NCBI RefSeq assembly: GCF_001465545.3
Contig: NZ_CP013480.3
Span: 5,146,001 to 5,210,000 of the forward strand
Reading direction: 5' to 3'
Length of the DNA stretch: 64,000 bases
Source: Pandoraea norimbergensis
GTDB lineage: Bacteria > Pseudomonadota > Gammaproteobacteria > Burkholderiales > Burkholderiaceae
This document shows, in pieces, positions 36,035 to 46,373 of this stretch (position 1 is the stretch's first letter; the number at the start of each line of letters is the position of its first letter). The position numbers were made by a program, and so were the translations under genes. The notes under the pieces are model-generated. The model saw nothing but the letters and a program-made list of their open reading frames with translations, made no database searches and was not told where the DNA came from.

Positions 36035-37546
36035 TTACTTGCCGGCGGCCGGTGCGCGCGGACGCAACGGCACGAACTGCGTAGCATCGCCACGGCGCAC
36101 GAGAATCGGCACCAGACGCTTCGGATCCAGCGCCTTGACCACCTCTTCGAACTGCTTCGCGCTCGTCACGTCGGTATCGCCCACACGCAGGATGATGTCA
36201 CCCTGTTGCAGACCGGCGCGGCCGGCCGGACCTTCCGACAACTCGACCTGCACGCCACCGCGCAGCTTCAGGTCTTTCTTCTGTGCATCGGTCAGATCGG
36301 ACACCACCAGACCCAAGGCATTCGGGTGCGGGGTATCGGCGCTGCCGCTTTGTGCTTTCGACGCCTTCGGTGTGTCGACATCGGCCTCGGCGATCGTAAT
36401 GCGCAGATCCTGGTTCTTGCCCTTACGCAGGACTTGCAGCGTCGCACTCGCGCCCGGCTTGGTATCACCCACCATCCGCGGCAAGTCCGTCGCGTGATCG
36501 ACAGGGCGGCCATCGAACTTCATGATGATGTCGCCCGGCTGCACGCCCGCCTTTTCGGCCGGGCTGCCCGGCTCGATGCTGCGCACCAGCGCGCCCTGCG
36601 CACGCGGCAGGCCCAGCGAATCGGCCACGTCCTTGCTGACCTCGCTGATCGCCACGCCAATACGGCCGCGCACGACCTTGCCGGTCTTCTTGAGCTGGTC
36701 GGCCACGCGCATGACTTCGTCGATCGGAATCGCGAACGAAATGCCCATGAAGCCGCCGGTCTGGCTGTAGATCATCGAATTGATACCGACGACCTCACCG
36801 CGCATATTGATCAGCGGACCACCCGAGTTACCGGGGTTCACGGCCACATCGGTCTGAATGAACGGCAGGTAGTCGCCGGTATCGCGGCCCTTCGCCGATA
36901 CGATCCCGGCCGTGACCGTGTTTTCCAGCCCGAACGGCGAACCGATGGCCACGACCCATTCACCCACGCGCAACTTGTTCGAATCGCCAATCGGTACCGT
37001 CGGCAGATCCTTGGCTTCGACCTTGACCACCGCAACATCGGTACGCTTGTCGGCCCCAACCAGTTTGGCCTTGAATTCGCGCTTGTCGGTCAGCGTAACG
37101 TAGATGCTGTCGGCGCCATCGACCACGTGGGCGTTGGTCATGATGTAGCCGTCGGCGGACACGATGAAGCCCGAGCCCACGCCACTGTTCTGCTCTTCGT
37201 CCGGCTGCGGCTGACCACGCTTGGGCGCACCGCCCTTCGGGCCCGGCTGCGGCATCGGCACACCAAAGAAACGCCGGAACAGCTCGGCCATGTCGTCGTC
37301 CATACCGGGCGGCATGCCGCGCTGGCTGCGGCTGACGCGCTCGGTCGTACGAATGTTCACGACGGCAGGGCCGACGCGATCGACAAGCTGGGTGAAATCG
37401 GGGAGGTTGGTCAGCGGCGCGAGTGCGGCCGGCGCTGCCGATCCGCTAGCGGGCGCCGAGGCCGGTGCGGCGAAGGCGAGCGCTCCCGCCAACGAGGCGG
37501 TCATAACGCCGCCGAGCATGACACGAAGCAGGAGAGTCTTCTTCAT
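36035..37546 (-). CDS. mucD: periplasmic serine protease MucD/DegP
   Basis: A 503-residue HtrA-family protease-chaperone that clears misfolded periplasmic proteins and restrains the envelope-stress response. A signal peptide (about 1-30) is followed by the trypsin-like domain with triad His in TNAHVVDG, Asp in KRTDVAVVKVE and Ser in NPGNSGGPL, then two PDZ domains (EPGSPAEKAGVQPGDIIMKF and GPAGRAGLQQGDIILRVG). MKKTLLLRVML at 37546 gives the signal peptide; upstream in-frame codons do not. It follows rseB in the sigma-E locus. Confidence 0.95.
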   Translation of the reverse strand: MKKTLLLRVMLGGVMTASLAGALAFAAPASAPASGSAAPAALAPLTNLPDFTQLVDRVGPAVVNIRTTERVSRSQRGMPPGMDDDMAELFRRFFGVPMPQPGPKGGAPKRGQPQPDEEQNSGVGSGFIVSADGYIMTNAHVVDGADSIYVTLTDKREFKAKLVGADKRTDVAVVKVEAKDLPTVPIGDSNKLRVGEWVVAIGSPFGLENTVTAGIVSAKGRDTGDYLPFIQTDVAVNPGNSGGPLINMRGEVVGINSMIYSQTGGFMGISFAIPIDEVMRVADQLKKTGKVVRGRIGVAISEVSKDVADSLGLPRAQGALVRSIEPGSPAEKAGVQPGDIIMKFDGRPVDHATDLPRMVGDTKPGASATLQVLRKGKNQDLRITIAEADVDTPKASKAQSGSADTPHPNALGLVVSDLTDAQKKDLKLRGGVQVELSEGPAGRAGLQQGDIILRVGDTDVTSAKQFEEVVKALDPKRLVPILVRRGDATQFVPLRPRAPAAGK

Positions 37547-37676
37547 TGGAAGATCGTAGTGCGCGATAGTCTGGGAATCCCTGAGGGCAACGCTGTCATG
37601 CGCACGGCTATCGCTGCCATGCGCACCTCGCTGCCCGGGCCGCTCCGTCACCGGTGGCGGCCCGCCCGGCAGCCGC

Positions 37677-38735
37677 TTACTTCGCCGGCTGCTTGAATTC
37701 GATACTTGCAGCGAATTGTTGCAGGGTGGCCTGCGGCACTTCGCCGAGCAAGGTCAGCCAATAGTCGCCGTGGCGCTTAATGAGGATGTTAGTCGCCCCA
37801 GCGCTGCCGTGGCCTTCCTTGCGGTCACGCGTGGCCGGCTCGATAAACACCGAAAGTCCTGCCATGCCGTCGGAATATACCACCTGCTGGACGTCCAGCG
37901 GTTTGCCATCGGCCGTCGAGCGCATCGTGCGGCGCACTTCACGCACGGCCTTGAAGCCCGGCACCTTCTTGTCGACGTCGATACTCCACCCCGCATCGGA
38001 CAGATGCGTCGGCGCGATCTGCGGCTTGATGACGTGCCAGCCATGCGTTGCCTGAATGGCATGCACGATGCGCGCCTTCTCGCTCGGCACACCAATCGAG
38101 ATTTGCGAGAACGCAGCCTGTTCGAGCAGGTGACCGTCGGCATCGATGGTCTGCGCACGCAGCAGCAAACCCGTGTTGCGATCTGCCCACAGCCGGTAGC
38201 CGAAGCGGTACTCGTCTTTCGGCGTGAGTTCGATCACCATGCAGTCGAACCCGGCCATGCGCTCATTCGGCAGCAACTTCGGCGAGTAGAAATCGAGAAC
38301 GTCGCGATTGGGCGTTGCGAGCAATGCCGGGAACGAATCCTTGCTCTCGCGCTTTTCCTGGAAGACGGTCTTCTGTTCAGGAATCAGCGTGTAGACGTCT
38401 TCGTTCTGCCGGAGAATGCGGCGCTGGCGCCCATCGAGGGTTTCGAGTTCTTCATACTCGTTACCCTTGTCGGCAAAGTGACTGATCTTCGACGATCGCA
38501 TGGTCGAGCCACGCTGATAGACGAAGGTGCCGACGTAATTCTGGGTCTGCGCGGCGCGGTGGATCTTGTTGAGCCACGCGCTGACTTCGCGCCGCTCGAC
38601 CAACGGGTCGGCGGACGGTGCCGACGCCTGAGCCCACGCCTGTGATTGCAGCGTGGAGACCAGCAGGAAGGCAAACAGGAAGAAAGTGCGCCCCAAGGGC
38701 GCACGCGGCAAGGATTCGATACTCAGGCGCTGCAT
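37677..38735 (-). CDS. rseB: sigma-E regulatory protein RseB/MucB
   Basis: A 352-residue periplasmic protein (signal peptide about 1-36, ending SQAWAQ) of the MucB/RseB family. It binds the periplasmic part of the anti-sigma factor RseA and protects it from DegS cleavage until lipopolysaccharide or misfolded porins displace it. Two domains are visible: the N-terminal LolA-like part with VYQRGSTMRSSKISHF and the C-terminal domain ending SIEFKQPAK. Its ATG comes directly after the rseA stop (TAAATG), so translation is coupled. Confidence 0.95.
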   Translation of the reverse strand: MQRLSIESLPRAPLGRTFFLFAFLLVSTLQSQAWAQASAPSADPLVERREVSAWLNKIHRAAQTQNYVGTFVYQRGSTMRSSKISHFADKGNEYEELETLDGRQRRILRQNEDVYTLIPEQKTVFQEKRESKDSFPALLATPNRDVLDFYSPKLLPNERMAGFDCMVIELTPKDEYRFGYRLWADRNTGLLLRAQTIDADGHLLEQAAFSQISIGVPSEKARIVHAIQATHGWHVIKPQIAPTHLSDAGWSIDVDKKVPGFKAVREVRRTMRSTADGKPLDVQQVVYSDGMAGLSVFIEPATRDRKEGHGSAGATNILIKRHGDYWLTLLGEVPQATLQQFAASIEFKQPAK

Positions 38736-39434
38736 TTATTCATCCGCTTGCGCCGAGGCTCGCATGTAAGGAGACACGCTCTGGCCGATCGGCGCCGGAG
38801 CATATTGCTGATGCGCAGCCAGGTACTGGTCCAGACGCGCATCGCGCAGCACGATCAAATCGTTCGGACCTGCGCCGTTGGCGGCCGCAGCCACGGCAGC
38901 TTGCGGCTGCTGCGTGAGCGTCACACGGGTCAGGTTCGCACCCGCGGTGGCAGCCGACGGCGCTGCCGTCTGTGCCAGCACCTGCGGTTGTGCACCGCCG
39001 GCCGGGTGATCCTGCAAACGCGGCACCACGACCCACGACAGCGCAGCGACCGCAGCAGCGGCAGCCGCCGTCGGCAGAACGCGACGCACACGCAGGAACG
39101 GGTTGATACGGGTAATGCGCGAGCCGGCCGTGCGGGCCGCTTGCGCGTTGCTCGCCTGAACATCGGCCAGTGCGGCCGGAGCGAGCAGATGCGGCTCGGC
39201 TTCGAGGCGTGCGGCGAACGAGGCCATGAAGGCCGATTCCGAACGCGGTAGTGCCAATTCATCGGAACGCAGTGCGTCCCCGATCAGGTGGTAGTCGTCC
39301 CACAGAGGCCGGCCCGAAGTGTCAGCCTCATCCAGCAGGGCTGCCAACTCGTCCGCATCGAATTCCCCGTCAACCAACGCGGAAATCCGCTCGGCTTGCA
39401 GCCCCCGCTGCGTTTGCACCGTCGCTGATCCCAT
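38736..39434 (-). CDS. rseA: anti-sigma-E factor RseA/MucA
   Basis: A 232-residue inner-membrane protein. The cytoplasmic N-terminal domain (about 10-75, ERISALVDGEFDADELAALL and WDDYHLIGDALRSDEL) binds and inactivates RpoE; a membrane helix (about 118-137) and an Ala/Gln-rich periplasmic tail follow, the tail binding RseB. The ATG at 39434 is preferred since MGSATVQTQRG matches the family and GGGGGATATC precedes it; a GTG at 39476 overlapping the rpoE stop is the alternative. Regulated proteolysis releases sigma-E. Confidence 0.9.
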   Translation of the reverse strand: MGSATVQTQRGLQAERISALVDGEFDADELAALLDEADTSGRPLWDDYHLIGDALRSDELALPRSESAFMASFAARLEAEPHLLAPAALADVQASNAQAARTAGSRITRINPFLRVRRVLPTAAAAAAVAALSWVVVPRLQDHPAGGAQPQVLAQTAAPSAATAGANLTRVTLTQQPQAAVAAAANGAGPNDLIVLRDARLDQYLAAHQQYAPAPIGQSVSPYMRASAQADE

Positions 39435-39472
39435 GATATCCCCCAACGAAAATAACTTTCCCGGCGGCGCGC

Positions 39473-40072
39473 TCACCAGCGCTTACCGTCAGGCGTGTCC
39501 AGCAGCGGCCTGAGCCGGCTGGCAATCGCTTCACGCGCCCGGAAAATTCGCGAACGGACCGTTCCGATCGGGCACCCCATGGCTTCGGCGATCTCTTCGT
39601 AGCTCAAACCCTCGATTTCTCGCAAGGTAATCGCCGTCCGAAGTTCATCGGGCAAAGCCTCCATCGCCGCGTTGACCGTTTGAGCAATCTGCTTGCTCAT
39701 CAGCATCGACTCAGGCGTGTTGATATCCCTTAGTTGATCGGCCTCGGCAAAAGTTTCCGCTTCTTCAGCGTTTGCTTCAGTCGAAGTCGGTGCACGGCGC
39801 CCCTGGGTTGCCAGATGGTTCTTCGCCGTGTTGACAGCAATACGATACAGCCAGGTATAGAACGCCGACTCGCCGCGAAACTGCGGCAAGGCACGGTAGG
39901 CCTTGATAAAAGCCTCCTGCGTCACATCCTCGACTTCGGCGTGGTCGCGCACGAGCCGCGATACGAGGCGGATGATCTTGCGGTGATATTTCGCGACCAG
40001 CAGCTCGAAGGCGGCTTTGTCGCCTTTTTGCACGCGCTCGACAAGCGCCTGGTCGATTTCTCGTTCACTCAC
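39473..40072 (-). CDS. rpoE: RNA polymerase sigma-E factor (RpoE/AlgU)
   Basis: A 199-residue extracytoplasmic stress sigma factor. Region 2 (about 20-90: YHRKIIRLVSRLVRDHAEVE, DVTQEAFIKAYRALPQF) and region 4 (about 135-190: ALPDELRTAITLREIEGLSY, EIAEAMGCPIGTVRSRIFRA) are complete. The GTG at 40072 (VSEREIDQALVERVQKGDKAA) is chosen; the longer frame is arginine-rich and non-family. rpoE, rseA, rseB and mucD run on in the same direction, the standard algU-mucABD order. I did not find a clear sigma-E promoter in the 168 bases upstream. Confidence 0.96.
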   Translation of the reverse strand: MSEREIDQALVERVQKGDKAAFELLVAKYHRKIIRLVSRLVRDHAEVEDVTQEAFIKAYRALPQFRGESAFYTWLYRIAVNTAKNHLATQGRRAPTSTEANAEEAETFAEADQLRDINTPESMLMSKQIAQTVNAAMEALPDELRTAITLREIEGLSYEEIAEAMGCPIGTVRSRIFRAREAIASRLRPLLDTPDGKRW

Positions 40073-40212
40073 CTGATATGGATCCGTTTTTTCTCTGGCT
40101 GCCAGGTCCCGGTCGGGCCTGATTGCACCATGGCGGCATTTGCCGCCACAGCTGGGTATGTCTTTTGTACGCCGCACGCCCGGGCACACTCACCGGCGCG
40201 TGGGTAGCGGAA

Positions 40213-40235
40213 CGGGACGCCTGCGCGGCGTCCCG
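40213..40235 (-). terminator. GC-rich hairpin after fabF
   Basis: CGGGACGCC and GGCGTCCCG are perfect 9-base arms around TGCGC. It starts 5 bases after the fabF stop. No U run follows, so it may be a partial terminator or mRNA-stability element separating the fab genes from rpoE. Confidence 0.5.
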
Positions 40236-40240
40236 CGAAC

Positions 40241-41479
40241 TTAGACTCGCTGGAAGACCAGCGTGCCGTTAGTCCCGCCAAAACCGAAAGAGTTCTTCAA
40301 TGCGACATCAATTTTCATGTCTCGGGCCACATTCGCGCAGTAATCCAGGTCGCAAGCGGGGTCCTGATTGAAGATATTGATCGTCGGCGGAGACTTTTGA
40401 TGATGCACGGCCAACACGGTAAACACCGACTCCAGACCACCAGCACCACCCAAAAGGTGACCGGTCATCGATTTGGTCGAATTCACCACGACTTGCTTGG
40501 CGGCATCGCCCATCAGGCGCTTCACAGCAACCGTTTCGGCGATATCGCCCAGCGGCGTCGACGTGCCGTGTGCGTTGACGTAGTTCACCGCATCAGCGTT
40601 GATGCCGGCGTCGCGCAAGGCGTTCTTCATCGAACGCAGTGCGCCGTCGCCGTCTTCGCACGGTGCGGTCATGTGGTACGCATCGGCGCTCATGCCGAAG
40701 CCGGTCAGCTCGGCGTAGATCTTCGCACCGCGCGCCTTGGCGTGCTCGTACTCTTCGACCATCATCACGCCGGCGCCTTCGCCCAGCACGAAGCCGTCGC
40801 GATCGCGATCCCACGGACGGCTCGCCGTCGCCGGATCGTCGTTACGCTCCGACAGGGCCTTCATGGCGGCAAAGCCACCGATGCCCAACGGCGAAACAGT
40901 CGATTCGGCACCCCCGGCGAGCACGGCATCCGCATCGCCGTACTGGATCATGCGCGCGGCTTGACCAATACAGTGCAGACCCGTCGTGCAGGCCGTGACG
41001 ATGGCAAGGTTCGGACCCTTCAGGCCGAACTTGATCGACAGGTGACCCGAGATCATGTTGATGATCGAGCCCGGCACGAAGAACGGGGAAATCTTGCGCG
41101 GACCGCCTTCGATAAGCGACTTATCGGTGTCCTCGATCATCGGCAGACCGCCGATGCCCGAACCGACCAGCACACCAATACGCTCGGCATTGGCTTCGGT
41201 TACGGCGAGGCCACTGTCTTCGAACGCTTGAATGCCGGCAGCAAGCCCGTAATGGATAAACGTATCCATACGGCGGGCTTCCTTCGCGGAAATGTACTTC
41301 TCGGTCTCGAAGTTCTTGACTTCGCCGGCGAAGTGCACCCGATGGTTGGTCGAATCGAACTTCGTGATGTTGGCGATGCCCGAGCGGCCGGCGACCAGAT
41401 TCTCCCAACCTTCGGCAACAGTATTGCCGACCGGCGAGATCAGGCCCAGACCAGTAATGACGACGCGACGACGACTCAC
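40241..41479 (-). CDS. fabF: beta-ketoacyl-ACP synthase II
   Basis: A 412-residue thiolase-fold elongation enzyme condensing malonyl-ACP with acyl-ACP in fatty acid synthesis. Catalytic residues: Cys in [12 protein letters not shown] (about 163), His in [11 protein letters not shown] (about 303) and His in [13 protein letters not shown] (about 340). The GTG at 41479 ([12 protein letters not shown]) has GGGGAG upstream and gives the E. coli-like length; earlier in-frame ATGs add 9-12 residues. It sits 146 bases after acpP. Confidence 0.95.
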   Translation of the reverse strand: MSRRRVVITGLGLISPVGNTVAEGWENLVAGRSGIANITKFDSTNHRVHFAGEVKNFETEKYISAKEARRMDTFIHYGLAAGIQAFEDSGLAVTEANAERIGVLVGSGIGGLPMIEDTDKSLIEGGPRKISPFFVPGSIINMISGHLSIKFGLKGPNLAIVTACTTGLHCIGQAARMIQYGDADAVLAGGAESTVSPLGIGGFAAMKALSERNDDPATASRPWDRDRDGFVLGEGAGVMMVEEYEHAKARGAKIYAELTGFGMSADAYHMTAPCEDGDGALRSMKNALRDAGINADAVNYVNAHGTSTPLGDIAETVAVKRLMGDAAKQVVVNSTKSMTGHLLGGAGGLESVFTVLAVHHQKSPPTINIFNQDPACDLDYCANVARDMKIDVALKNSFGFGGTNGTLVFQRV

Positions 41480-41625
41480 GATACTCCCCTTCTTCTGCTG
41501 GGTCATACAAAACAAAAGCCACAGAGGCGACAGGGTCCGACCCCGTGCTCCCTGCGGCTGACAGGTATCCCTGGCGCCGGGAACCGGTCGGCGCTCCGGC
41601 CGGCCAGGCGATCCGTAGGCCCTGT

Positions 41626-41865
41626 TTAGGCCTTGACGTGCGCGCTTGCGTAATCGATCGCTTGCTGCACGGTGGTGATCTTTTCGGCTTCTTCGTCCGG
41701 AATTTCCATGCCGAACTCTTCTTCCAGGGCCATCACCAGCTCGACCGTATCGAGCGAGTCGGCACCCAGGTCATTCACGAAGCTCGATTCGTTCTTGATT
41801 TCTGCTTCGGCAACGCCAAGTTGTTCCGCGACGATCTTCTTGACGCGTTGATCAATGTTTTCCAT
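41626..41865 (-). CDS. acpP: acyl carrier protein
   Basis: A 79-residue acidic four-helix carrier of growing acyl chains. The serine for phosphopantetheine is in [13 protein letters not shown], and the end [16 protein letters not shown] is typical. It is modified by AcpS encoded 13 kb further along the same strand. It lies between fabG and fabF, the conserved order. Confidence 0.98.
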   Translation of the reverse strand: MENIDQRVKKIVAEQLGVAEAEIKNESSFVNDLGADSLDTVELVMALEEEFGMEIPDEEAEKITTVQQAIDYASAHVKA

Positions 41866-42001
41866 GCAAACTCTCCGGGGTAGTTAGTTCAGACAAGTGC
41901 GCGCATTTTAACAGGTTTGCCAAGCAAAGTTACCATGCGCCAAATAATGTTCAATGTCGCGCAAAATCACGTAATTCCATCACTATTTACGCGACCTGTC
42001 G

Positions 42002-42751
42002 TTAATTCATGAACATGCCGCCGTTCACGTGCAGCGTGGTCCCGGTGATGTAACCGGCCTGCGGCGACGCGAGGAACGCTACGGCATTCGCGATATCTTC
42101 CGGCGCGCCTAGACGGCCCAACGGAATTCGCGACTTCAGGGCTTCGTGCTGGGCTTCGCCCAATGCCTTGGTCATATCGGTATCGATGAAACCCGGCGCC
42201 ACGCAATTGACCGTGATGTTTCGGCTGCCGATCTCGGCAGCCAACGAACGGGACATACCCGCCACACCCGCCTTGGCGGCCGCGTAGTTGGCCTGCCCCG
42301 GGTTGCCGGCCGAGCCGACCACCGAGGTCACGTTGATGATGCGGCCGTTGCGGGCCTTCATCATCGGCTTGATCACGGCACGCGACAGACGGAAGATCGC
42401 CTTCAGATTCGTGTCGATGACGTCGTCCCACTCGTCGTCCTTCATGCGCATCGCGAGGTTATCGCGCGTGATGCCGGCATTGTTGACGAGAATATCGAGC
42501 TTTCCGTATTGCTTGAGAATGTCGTCGAGCGCCGCGGCGACGCCTTCAGCGTCGGTCACGTTCAGAACGATGCCTTTTCCCGAAATACCGGCTTCGGCGA
42601 AATACGCGTCAATTCCCTTCGCACCAGCTTCGCTCGTGGCGGTGCCGACGACGGTGGCGCCCTGACGGGCCAGTTCGAGAGCGATGGCACGGCCGATGCC
42701 GCGCGAGGCACCAGTCACCAGCGCCACGTGATTGTCGAGTTGCTTGCTCAT
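42002..42751 (-). CDS. fabG: 3-oxoacyl-ACP reductase
   Basis: A 249-residue NADPH-dependent short-chain dehydrogenase that reduces beta-ketoacyl-ACP. Coenzyme motif TGASRGIG (about 14-21), NNAG (about 88), catalytic Ser in NVTSVVGSAGNPGQ, and YAAAK motif with Tyr and Lys (about 156-160), then CVAPGFIDTDMT. The start MSKQLDNHVALV at 42751 is family-like. It follows fabD by 35 bases. Confidence 0.96.
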   Translation of the reverse strand: MSKQLDNHVALVTGASRGIGRAIALELARQGATVVGTATSEAGAKGIDAYFAEAGISGKGIVLNVTDAEGVAAALDDILKQYGKLDILVNNAGITRDNLAMRMKDDEWDDVIDTNLKAIFRLSRAVIKPMMKARNGRIINVTSVVGSAGNPGQANYAAAKAGVAGMSRSLAAEIGSRNITVNCVAPGFIDTDMTKALGEAQHEALKSRIPLGRLGAPEDIANAVAFLASPQAGYITGTTLHVNGGMFMN

Positions 42752-42786
42752 GAGAGGAATACCTTTGCCTGTTCTTTGCTGAGTGC

Positions 42787-43716
42787 TTACGAGATCTGGC
42801 CGCGCACGTCGGCGAGCGATGCCGGGTCGGTAATCACCAGCCCCGTGAGGGTGCCGTCGATACGCTTGGTCAGGCCGGTGAGCACCTTGCCCGGACCGCA
42901 CTCGACCACTTGCGTCACGCCTTGACCGGCGAGCCACTTGACCGACTCGACCCAGCGCACCGGAGCAGCCGCCTGACGGACCAGCGCGTCCTTGATGCGG
43001 GCGACGTCAGTCTCGACGGCGACATCTACGTTATTGACGAGCGGGATTTGCGGCGCGTTGAACGTCACGCCCGCCAGATACTCGCGCAGGCGATCCGACG
43101 CCGGCTTAAGCAACGACGAGTGGAACGGTGCCGACACCGGCAACACGAGCGCACGCTTGGCACCCGCGGCCTTGGCCAGTTCGCACGCCTTTTCGACGCC
43201 CGCCTTGGCACCCGCGATCACGACTTGCGCCGGCGCGTTGAAATTAACCGCCTCGACCACACCGGCGGCCGACGCTTCGGCACAGACGTTGCGCACGGTA
43301 TCGTCGTCCAGACCCAGAATGGCAGCCATACCGCCCTGACCGACCGGCACGGCTTCCTGCATGGCTTGCGCGCGGAAGCGCACGAGCGGCACGGCATCCT
43401 TGAAGGCGATCACGCCGGCAGCCACGAGCGCGGTGTATTCACCCAGGCTGTGGCCAGCCACGAACGCCGGCACGGCGCCGCCCTCGGCCAGCCACGCGCG
43501 GTACATCGCGTAGGCGGCGGTGAGCATGACCGGCTGGGTGTTGGTGGTGAGGTTCAGATCTTCGGCGGGGCCAGCGGCGATCAGCTTGGCCATATCCTGC
43601 CCGAGGGCGTCCGAAGCTTCGGCGAGCGTCTCGCGCACGACGGTGTTGTCACCGAAGGCGTCCAGCATGCCCACCGATTGGGATCCTTGTCCCGGGAAAA
43701 CGAAAGCGAATGTCAT
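42787..43716 (-). CDS. fabD: malonyl-CoA:ACP transacylase
   Basis: A 309-residue acyltransferase loading malonate onto AcpP. FPGQGSQSVGML near the start, the Ser nucleophile in GHSLGEYTALV (about 92), the Arg in VRFRAQAMQEAV and the His in PVSAPFHSSLL (about 202) are present. The start MTFAFVFPGQG at 43716. It is downstream of fabH in the fab cluster. Confidence 0.96.
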   Translation of the reverse strand: MTFAFVFPGQGSQSVGMLDAFGDNTVVRETLAEASDALGQDMAKLIAAGPAEDLNLTTNTQPVMLTAAYAMYRAWLAEGGAVPAFVAGHSLGEYTALVAAGVIAFKDAVPLVRFRAQAMQEAVPVGQGGMAAILGLDDDTVRNVCAEASAAGVVEAVNFNAPAQVVIAGAKAGVEKACELAKAAGAKRALVLPVSAPFHSSLLKPASDRLREYLAGVTFNAPQIPLVNNVDVAVETDVARIKDALVRQAAAPVRWVESVKWLAGQGVTQVVECGPGKVLTGLTKRIDGTLTGLVITDPASLADVRGQIS

Positions 43717-43861
43717 GGCGCTTGGGTTTGCAGTCAGATTCAGGAAATAACGCGGCGCATTGTCGCGCGTCGTCGTGACGAGCGAGGCAGCCTCGGTGCG
43801 TGAGCGACACCCCACAATGGAATGCCCGACACGCGCCCGACGCCGCTGCGCCGGAGGGCTT

Positions 43862-44851
43862 TTACATGCGGAACAGCACCGCGCCCCAGGTAAAGCCGCC
43901 GCCAACGCCTTCGATCATGACGTTCTGGCCGGGCTTGATGCGACCGTCGCGAACCGCCACGTCAAGCGCGAGCGGAATCGAGGCGGCCGAGGTATTGCCA
44001 TGCTGGTCGACGGTGACGACCATTTTTTCTTCGGGCAGACCCAGCTTGCGGGCCGTGCTCGTCATGATGCGCAGGTTGGCCTGATGCGGAATCAGCCAGT
44101 CGATCGCCGACTGCTCCAGTCCGGCCTTCTCCAGGGCCTCGTGGGCCACTTTCTCCAGCACCTTGACGGCCAGCTTGAACACCGCCTGGCCATCCATATA
44201 GAGGAACGCCTCGCCCTGCACCGCGCCGGCATTCACATTGCCCGGCACGCACAGAATGTTCGAGTGGCTGCCGTCGGCGTGCAATGCACTCGACAGAATG
44301 CCCGGCTCATCGGAGGCTTGCAGCACGACCGCGCCGGCACCGTCGCCGAACAGCACGCAAGTGGTGCGATCGTTGAAATCGAGAATCCGCGAGAACGTCT
44401 CGGCACCGATCACCAGCACATTGCGGTGGGCACCGGCACGGATGAAGTTATGCGCCGTAGCCATCGCGTAGGCGAAGCCCGAGCACACGGCCTGCACGTC
44501 GAACGCCGCACATCCGTTGGTGATACCGAGCTTGTTCTGCACGAGGCAGGCCGTGCTCGGAAACACGAAGTCGGGCGTGGAGGTTGCAACGATGATCAGA
44601 TCAAGCTGGTTGGCGTCGAGTCCGGCCATGTCGAGCGCGCGCTTCGCGGCCTCGGTGGCCATGTCGCTGCTGCTCTGATCGGGCGCCGCGAAATGCCGGG
44701 CCTTGATACCGGTGCGCGCGACGATCCACTCGTCGCTCGTCTCGATGCCACGCGTGGCAAGCTCGTCGGCCAACTGCTGGTTGGTCACGCGTCGTGCCGG
44801 CAGGTAGCTGCCGGTACCGATGACACGGGAATGAATCGCGGACTGGGTCAT
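43862..44851 (-). CDS. fabH: beta-ketoacyl-ACP synthase III
   Basis: A 329-residue initiator of fatty acid synthesis joining acetyl-CoA with malonyl-ACP. Catalytic triad: Cys in [13 protein letters not shown] (about 120), His in [10 protein letters not shown] (about 256) and Asn in [10 protein letters not shown] (about 286). The start [18 protein letters not shown] at 44851. It lies 43 bases after plsX. Confidence 0.96.
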   Translation of the reverse strand: MTQSAIHSRVIGTGSYLPARRVTNQQLADELATRGIETSDEWIVARTGIKARHFAAPDQSSSDMATEAAKRALDMAGLDANQLDLIIVATSTPDFVFPSTACLVQNKLGITNGCAAFDVQAVCSGFAYAMATAHNFIRAGAHRNVLVIGAETFSRILDFNDRTTCVLFGDGAGAVVLQASDEPGILSSALHADGSHSNILCVPGNVNAGAVQGEAFLYMDGQAVFKLAVKVLEKVAHEALEKAGLEQSAIDWLIPHQANLRIMTSTARKLGLPEEKMVVTVDQHGNTSAASIPLALDVAVRDGRIKPGQNVMIEGVGGGFTWGAVLFRM

Positions 44852-44894
44852 CTTAAGATCGGTTGATCGGTTGGAGCGCCAGGGCGGGCGGGCA

Positions 44895-45947
44895 TCAAAG
44901 CGCCGGAATGGCGCTCGCCGGCTTGTTGTCCTGGAGCTTGGTTTGATTCTCCTGCATGGCGTGCGACAAGCGGTCGAGCACACCATTGCGAACTGCATCA
45001 TAGCCGCGTTTGATAGCCCATTCAAACGAGTAGGCGTCGGCCGAGCCGTGGCTCTTGATGACAAGTGCACGCAACCCGAGCAACGCCGCACCGTTATAAC
45101 GACGGTGATCGACGCGGTTCTTGAAGCGGGTGAGAATCGGCAGCGCGACAACAGCGATCACTTTGGCCCACCACGTACGGGTGAATTCCTCTCTGATCAT
45201 GTCGCCGAGCATTTGCGCCAGGCCTTCGGAGGTCTTGAGCGCGACGTTACCGACGAAACCGTCGCACACCACGATGTCGGTGGTACCGCGATAGATATCG
45301 TTGCCTTCCACGTTGCCGTAGAAGTTCAGCGTGGAGGCGCGCAACAGCTCGCCTGCCTGCTTGATGACGTCGTTGCCCTTGATAACTTCTTCGCCGATGT
45401 TGAGCAGACCGATCGACGGATGGTCCTTGCCATCGACCGCCGCGACGAGCGCGTGGCCCATTTCGGCGAATTGCAGCAGGTGGGTCGGCTCGCAGTCCAC
45501 GTTGGCGCCCAGATCGAGCATCGTGGTGTAGCCGGCCTTCTGATTAGGCAGCACCGTGGCAATGGCGGGACGCTCGATACCCGGCAACGTCTTGAGCACG
45601 TAGCGCGAAACGGCCATCAGCGCACCGGTATTACCGGCGGACACGCAAGCCTGCGCGCGCGCTTCCTTGACCAGGTTCAGCGCCACACGCATCGAAGAGT
45701 CTTTCTTCTTGCGAAGCGCGGTCTCGACCGAGTCGTCCATAGCGACGACTTCGGTCGCATTGACGACGGACAGGCGCGGGTGATCCGTCACGCGCAACTT
45801 TGCGAGCTGCGCGTTGATGGCGTCCTGCTGCCCGACCAGCACGAGCTCGACATCGTCGGTGGATTGTACGAAGTGAACCGCGGCCGGCACCGTCACCGAT
45901 GGGCCGTGGTCACCGCCCATACAATCGATCGTCAGGGTGACTGTCAT
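44895..45947 (-). CDS. plsX: phosphate acyltransferase PlsX
   Basis: A 350-residue cytoplasmic enzyme that turns acyl-ACP into acyl-phosphate, the acyl donor for glycerol-3-phosphate acylation by PlsY. It begins [20 protein letters not shown] and has the long Rossmann-like core ([25 protein letters not shown]). The start [12 protein letters not shown] at 45947; a longer frame would start inside the terminator at 45979-46008 and is unlikely. It follows rpmF, the standard rpmF-plsX-fabH order. Confidence 0.94.
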   Translation of the reverse strand: MTVTLTIDCMGGDHGPSVTVPAAVHFVQSTDDVELVLVGQQDAINAQLAKLRVTDHPRLSVVNATEVVAMDDSVETALRKKKDSSMRVALNLVKEARAQACVSAGNTGALMAVSRYVLKTLPGIERPAIATVLPNQKAGYTTMLDLGANVDCEPTHLLQFAEMGHALVAAVDGKDHPSIGLLNIGEEVIKGNDVIKQAGELLRASTLNFYGNVEGNDIYRGTTDIVVCDGFVGNVALKTSEGLAQMLGDMIREEFTRTWWAKVIAVVALPILTRFKNRVDHRRYNGAALLGLRALVIKSHGSADAYSFEWAIKRGYDAVRNGVLDRLSHAMQENQTKLQDNKPASAIPAL

Positions 45948-45978
45948 GTCGACGTGATTGGCTTGCGGTACAGGTAAC

Positions 45979-46008
45979 AAAAAAAGCGGCAGGATAAGTG
46001 CCGCTTTT
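45979..46008 (-). terminator. terminator or attenuator between rpmF and plsX
   Basis: On the minus strand AAAAGCGGCA and TGCCGCTTTT form a 10-base stem around a 7-base loop and run into seven T. It lies about 60 bases after the rpmF stop and just ahead of plsX, so it would lower read-through from ribosomal-protein to fatty-acid genes. Confidence 0.85.
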
Positions 46009-46065
46009 GCCACATCGGACGATCAAACAGCGCCATGATGGGCGCGTGTCGTCTGTCGGGCCGAA

Positions 46066-46245
46066 TTAGTCGTTCTTGGTCTTGATGACCTTACGACCAC
46101 GGTAGAAACCGTTCGGCGAAATGTGGTGACGCAGATGCGTCTCACCCGACGTCGGTTCGACGGCGGTCGACGGTGCGGTCAGGAAATCGTGCGAACGGTG
46201 CATGCCGCGCTTCGACGGCGACTTCTTGTTCTGTTGAACGGCCAT
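46066..46245 (-). CDS. rpmF: 50S ribosomal protein L32
   Basis: A 59-residue ribosomal protein. Translation of 46245 to 46066 gives [19 protein letters not shown] at the start and [13 protein letters not shown] at the end. The Zn-binding Cys4 of some L32 proteins is absent, the C-minus form common in proteobacteria. GAGGAG precedes the ATG. It stands between yceD and plsX. Confidence 0.97.
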   Translation of the reverse strand: MAVQQNKKSPSKRGMHRSHDFLTAPSTAVEPTSGETHLRHHISPNGFYRGRKVIKTKND

Positions 46246-46373
46246 GATAACTCCTCAAAATATCGCGAAATTTTAACACAGTTCGAGCGCCGCCCTACGG
46301 TGTCGGCCTGTCGGCCCGACCTGTGCGACTAACGCAAACATGTACTTTGGTGAGCCGGAAACCCGGCCGCACT

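Noticed and set aside
35765..37696. 643-codon open frame on the plus strand opposite mucD
   Set aside because: Arginine/histidine-rich shadow of a real protease gene.
40073..40240. Sigma-E autoregulated promoter ahead of rpoE
   Set aside because: No GAACTT / TCTGA pair at correct spacing in this stretch on the minus strand.
45948..46013. Longer PlsX start giving a hydrophobic leader
   Set aside because: The extra codons overlap the rpmF terminator stem, and family PlsX starts at [12 protein letters not shown].
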